This document shows, in pieces, positions 5,201-6,699 of a DNA stretch of 6,699 nt. Within the stretch, counting starts at the first letter, position 1. Each line of letters begins with the position of its first letter. The translations under genes and the position numbers were made by a program. The DNA is from UBA73 sp964364885 (GTDB lineage: Archaea > Nanobdellota > Nanobdellia > Pacearchaeales > GW2011-AR1). Location of the stretch: NCBI GenBank assembly GCA_964364885.1, contig CAYIOA010000043.1, forward strand, positions 1-6,699, read 5' to 3'. The notes beneath the pieces are model-generated. The model did not search any database and was not told where the DNA came from. It saw nothing but the letters and a program-made list of their open reading frames with translations.

Positions 5201-5230
5201 GAGAAGTTTGGGTAATTATTCAAACTTCTC
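5201..5230. terminator. 10-bp perfect inverted repeat after the GNAT gene
   Basis: GAGAAGTTTG and CAAACTTCTC flank a 10-base AT-rich loop, about 50 bp past the GNAT stop. It may separate the archease-GNAT transcript from the target operon. It lacks a clear following U tract on the minus strand, so a terminator role is uncertain; it could belong to the adjacent hairpin chain. Confidence 0.35.
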
Positions 5231-5280
5231 TTTATGAAATTTTAACATTCCACGCTGCCAGAATTACTAGACATCCAAGA

Positions 5281-5652
5281 CTACAAATCCATCTGATACC
5301 AATACTTGTCCTGCCCCTTCCTATATCCGACAGTATGCCCTGAACGAGTAAAACCAACAGCCTCATAAAATTTAATTGCCTCCTCGTTATCTGTATTAAC
5401 ACATAAGCTAACGTGGCCATCCTCACCAATTCTCTCAACCACTTTATTAAAAAGAGCTTTTCCAATCCCCTTCCTCTTCTCCAGCACATTTATTTGAACC
5501 ATATAATGAGAAACTCCGTCTCTTAAATCTTCCATTATGATAAACCCCTTTATCCCTAAATCATCCTCAGCAATATCAAAAAGTCCTTGTTGCTTACCGC
5601 ACACTAAAGTGTGCGGTTTGTTGGACTTTTGGATGTCCAAAGTTGCATTCAT
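5281..5652 (-). CDS. Residual open frame of the GNAT acetyltransferase (123 residues)
   Basis: This is the longest ATG-started piece of the split acetyltransferase. Its first 26 residues (MNATLDIQKSNKPH...) are encoded by the inserted element, not by the family. From IAEDDLGIKGF onward it holds the acetyl-CoA-binding core with the KRKGIG loop and the C-terminal half. No Shine-Dalgarno sequence precedes the ATG; instead a 9-bp hairpin (5653-5672) abuts it and would hinder initiation. It ends in TAG. Confidence 0.6.
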   Translation of the reverse strand: MNATLDIQKSNKPHTLVCGKQQGLFDIAEDDLGIKGFIIMEDLRDGVSHYMVQINVLEKRKGIGKALFNKVVERIGEDGHVSLCVNTDNEEAIKFYEAVGFTRSGHTVGYRKGQDKYWYQMDL

Positions 5653-5694
5653 CTGCGCACTGAAGTGCGCAGTTTTCTACAAAGCAACTTTGGC
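5575..5694. mobile_element. 120-bp double-hairpin insertion (MITE- or PATE-like) in the GNAT gene
   Basis: The insert interrupts the GNAT frame between codons TAT and ATT. It consists of two modules of the same design. Module 1: arms CCAAAGTTGC/GCAACTTTGG (5637-5646, 5684-5693) enclosing a perfect 9-bp hairpin with a 2-base loop (5653-5672). Module 2: arms AAAAGTCC/GGACTTTT (5579-5586, 5623-5630) enclosing a perfect 10-bp hairpin with a 2-base loop (5596-5617). It has no coding capacity. Palindromes at both ends recall non-autonomous IS200/IS605-type elements, but no transposase or second copy is visible. The ends are approximate, set by where the protein family resumes. Confidence 0.5.
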
Positions 5695-5817
5695 ATAACA
5701 ATAATAAGCATCGCAAGTCTCAACCATGAAAAGTTTATCTGCTCTTCGCTTTGAGGAACTTCCATCTATATTTAAAACACATTCCAAATCATCTGGTCTA
5801 TATTTTCTAATTCTCAT

Positions 5818-6234
5818 TCAAACATCAATAACAACCTGCAGCTCCCATCCTCTCCCAGAGCTCTTTCTGCGGACAAACATGTCAGAATAAGTAACTGCCT
5901 TGGCATTATCAAGCCCCTCATATTTCCCGGCATTATCGCCAAACAGCTCAGCCGTCAGGCTGAAATTCTTCTCATCAGCTTTAATTTTCGCTCTTGACAC
6001 TGCAAAATTTTCTGCATCCAATAAGTAAATCAGTTCTTCCAAAAATTTGTATAGCAGAGAGTTCAAATCATCTCCCTCTACTTTTAACGCCCTTGATTCC
6101 ACACTCTTAATTTTCTTTCCTCTTGAAACAAACTCGGAAAAAGCCAGCACAGCATTCTCAAACGCGCCCCCTAAAGTCATGCCAAATGTCCTAAATTTGA
6201 TTTCCGCAGTATGCTCAAGAAACTCGTATTTCAT
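5818..6234 (-). CDS. Archease, activator of the RtcB RNA ligase
   Basis: Archease speeds guanylylation of RtcB and allows multiple turnover, so it works with the rtcB product found 4.5 kb downstream. The 138 residues match the family in length and order: N-terminal LEHTAEIKFRTFG, then the helix LGGAFENAVLAFSEFV, DLNSLLYKFLEELIYLLDAE, the KAVTYSDMFVR strand and the C-terminal WELQVVIDV. The C-terminal Asp137, part of the metal site in characterised archeases, is present. The aspartate usual in the N-terminal HTAD motif is glutamate here (HTAEI, residue 11), a conservative change at a probable metal ligand. The start at ATG 6234 is fixed by a TATA box centred about 26 bp upstream (leaderless). 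It ends in TGA immediately followed by the GNAT ATG. Confidence 0.93.
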   Translation of the reverse strand: MKYEFLEHTAEIKFRTFGMTLGGAFENAVLAFSEFVSRGKKIKSVESRALKVEGDDLNSLLYKFLEELIYLLDAENFAVSRAKIKADEKNFSLTAELFGDNAGKYEGLDNAKAVTYSDMFVRRKSSGRGWELQVVIDV

Positions 6235-6254
6235 CAGAATAAAAACAGGATTAA

Positions 6255-6264
6255 GTTTATAAAT
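6255..6264 (-). promoter_or_regulatory. TATA box of the archease operon
   Basis: Coding-strand ATTTATAAAC is a strong archaeal TATA match centred about 26 bp before ATG 6234. This places transcription start at or next to the start codon. No Shine-Dalgarno sequence precedes it, consistent with a leaderless mRNA. Confidence 0.65.
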
Positions 6265-6373
6265 TCAAGCCCAAAACTACATTGTTAACTTAGCGGTTGG
6301 TAAATGACTTAAAAAATTAAATTAATAATATTGCAAATGGCATTCTTTTATGGGGATTTTTGGAGGTTAAAAA

Positions 6374-6442
6374 GTGAATATTCTGTATTGGATTATGAAA
6401 CTTCACATATTGGTTTCAATAATAGCTATTCTAGTAACATAA
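6374..6442 (+). CDS. Possible 22-residue hydrophobic peptide
   Basis: In the intergenic stretch between archease and the right-edge gene, plus-strand GGAGG (6362-6366) lies 7 bp before a GTG that opens a 22-codon frame ending in TAA. From residue 8 it reads MKLHILVSIIAILVT, nearly all hydrophobic, so it would be a single membrane-spanning segment. It overlaps no called gene. A frame this short is easily random, so the ribosome site is the only real support. Confidence 0.2.
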   Translation: MNILYWIMKLHILVSIIAILVT

Positions 6443-6495
6443 AATCCAATTCTCTAATTAAAGAATTATAATCGAGATTATTTTGTCTTTTCTTT

Positions 6496-6699
6496 TTAAT
6501 TCTTTCTACCACTCTGGCCCTTTTTTGATAAACCAACATACATCGTGTACCTATGTCCCCTAAAGATTTCATAAGTAGAAACCCTAAGTCCTCCGATTTC
6601 ACCCCATTTATTTTCACCATTATCAGTTATGATTACTGGATTTTGGACTAGGTAAACAAGATCTCTATAATCAGGAGTTCTATAATCAGGAGTCCTATA
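6496..6699 (-). CDS. C-terminal end of an unrecognised protein with YRTPD repeats
   Basis: The frame is open from the window edge for 67 codons to TAA 6498-6496, with no start inside the window; it reads YRTPDYRTPDYRDLVYLVQN, then PVIITDNGENKWGEIGG, STYEIFRGHRYTMYVG and a basic end KKGQSGRKN. I do not recognise the family. A 15-bp tandem repeat at the edge keeps the frame and encodes the pentapeptide YRTPD, which supports this frame over the 64-codon frame overlapping it at 6426-6620. The repeat may be a linker to an upstream domain. It ends 262 bp before archease. After the stop, minus-strand AT-rich hairpins (AATTCT/AGAATT at 6448-6467) might act in termination. Confidence 0.5.
   Translation of the reverse strand, partial: YRTPDYRTPDYRDLVYLVQNPVIITDNGENKWGEIGGLRVSTYEIFRGHRYTMYVGLSKKGQSGRKN
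6665..6699. repeat. 15-bp tandem repeat, 2.3 units, running off the window
   Basis: The units CTATAATCAGGAGTT and CTATAATCAGGAGTC are followed by CTATA at the edge. They differ by one base, at the third position of a Thr/Arg-rich codon series on the minus strand, and may continue beyond the window. Confidence 0.85.

Larger units (their letters stand above)
5281..5817 (-). pseudogene. GNAT-family N-acetyltransferase split by a 120-bp insertion
   Basis: GNAT enzymes transfer acetyl from acetyl-CoA to an amine; this one's substrate cannot be told. The gene starts at ATG 5817, directly after the archease TGA (TGAATG), so the two form an operon. Residues 1-41 (MRIRKYRPDDLECVL... to CDAYYCY) are a typical GNAT N-terminus (beta1, alpha1). 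Then come 40 in-frame codons of hairpin-rich sequence with a TAG at 5679-5677. After them the family resumes as IAEDDLGIKGFIIMED, then VQINVLEKRKGIGKALF (acetyl-CoA loop), the NEEAIKFYEAVGF helix and the C-terminal strand KYWYQMDL. Without the insert the protein would be 138 residues, a normal length. As it stands, only a form starting at ATG 5652 could be made, lacking beta1-alpha1. It is probably inactive, though internal initiation cannot be excluded. Confidence 0.75.

Noticed and set aside
5232..5489. 85-codon minus-strand frame overlapping the GNAT core
   Set aside because: Wrong frame of the acetyltransferase, low-complexity hydrophobic and basic composition, no start signal.
1945..6294. 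Near-identical 14-mers ATTGTTAAGTTAGC (1945-1958) and ATTGTTAACTTAGC (6281-6294) as flanking direct repeats of an element
   Set aside because: They would enclose archease as well, one overlaps the reverse transcriptase stop, and a 13/14 match is expected by chance a few times in a window this size.
6426..6620. 64-codon minus-strand frame starting MVKINGVKSEDLG
   Set aside because: It overlaps another frame that is open from the window edge, keeps a 15-bp repeat in frame and has a more natural protein composition. I judged this one a shadow.
1..6699. tRNA, rRNA or CRISPR arrays
   Set aside because: No cloverleaf with conserved T-loop, no rRNA segment and no regularly spaced repeats were seen on either strand.

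Overview
The window looks like part of an AT-rich archaeal metagenome scaffold, probably from a DPANN-type lineage. The lineage is inferred from the archaeal form of RtcB with archease, archaeal TATA boxes about 25 bp ahead of start codons (leaderless mRNAs), and a diversity-generating retroelement (DGR), an element type known to be common in DPANN archaea. There are no rRNA or other taxonomic markers. Every confidently called gene is on the minus strand, so the reading order runs from high to low coordinates. A run of exactly 100 N (1269-1368) marks a scaffold join.

Layout in reading order. (1) 6699-6496: C-terminal end of an unrecognised protein with a YRTPD pentapeptide repeat, open at the window edge. 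(2) 6234-5818: archease, the activator of the RNA ligase RtcB, with its own TATA box. (3) 5817-5281: a GNAT acetyltransferase that starts directly at the archease stop codon and is split by a 120-bp double-hairpin insertion carrying an in-frame stop. (4) 5280-4943: intergenic, with a chain of hairpins, two of which have complementary loops. (5) 4942-3357: two tandem paralogous DGR target proteins, each with a variable repeat (VR) near its C-terminus. (6) 3356-3023: noncoding segment with the template repeat (TR, 3054-3140) and a structured leader. (7) 3022-1954: the DGR reverse transcriptase, interrupted by an in-frame TAG and by a 1-nt frameshift in an 11-base G/C homopolymer. (8) 1899-1369: an unrecognised protein running into the gap. 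(9) 1268-63: RtcB, lacking its N-terminus because of the gap.

The main result is the DGR. Relative to the TR, the VRs differ at 14 and 13 of the 24 template adenines (coding strand), but at only 1 and 0 of the 63 other positions. This is the signature of adenine-specific mutagenic retrohoming. Both targets carry the same hairpin 8 bp past the VR, as expected for a homing recognition element. The system therefore diversified two target genes from one template, yet the reverse transcriptase as assembled is not translatable in one piece. Either the cassette was recently inactivated, or the G tract is variable or mis-assembled and the TAG is a population variant.

The DGR cassette lies between archease and rtcB, two genes that act together in tRNA splicing and RNA repair and are often adjacent. 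In the lines I sampled by eye it is poorer in G+C (about 30-37%) than the RtcB and archease genes (averaging in the mid-40s). This suggests the cassette was inserted into a housekeeping neighbourhood.
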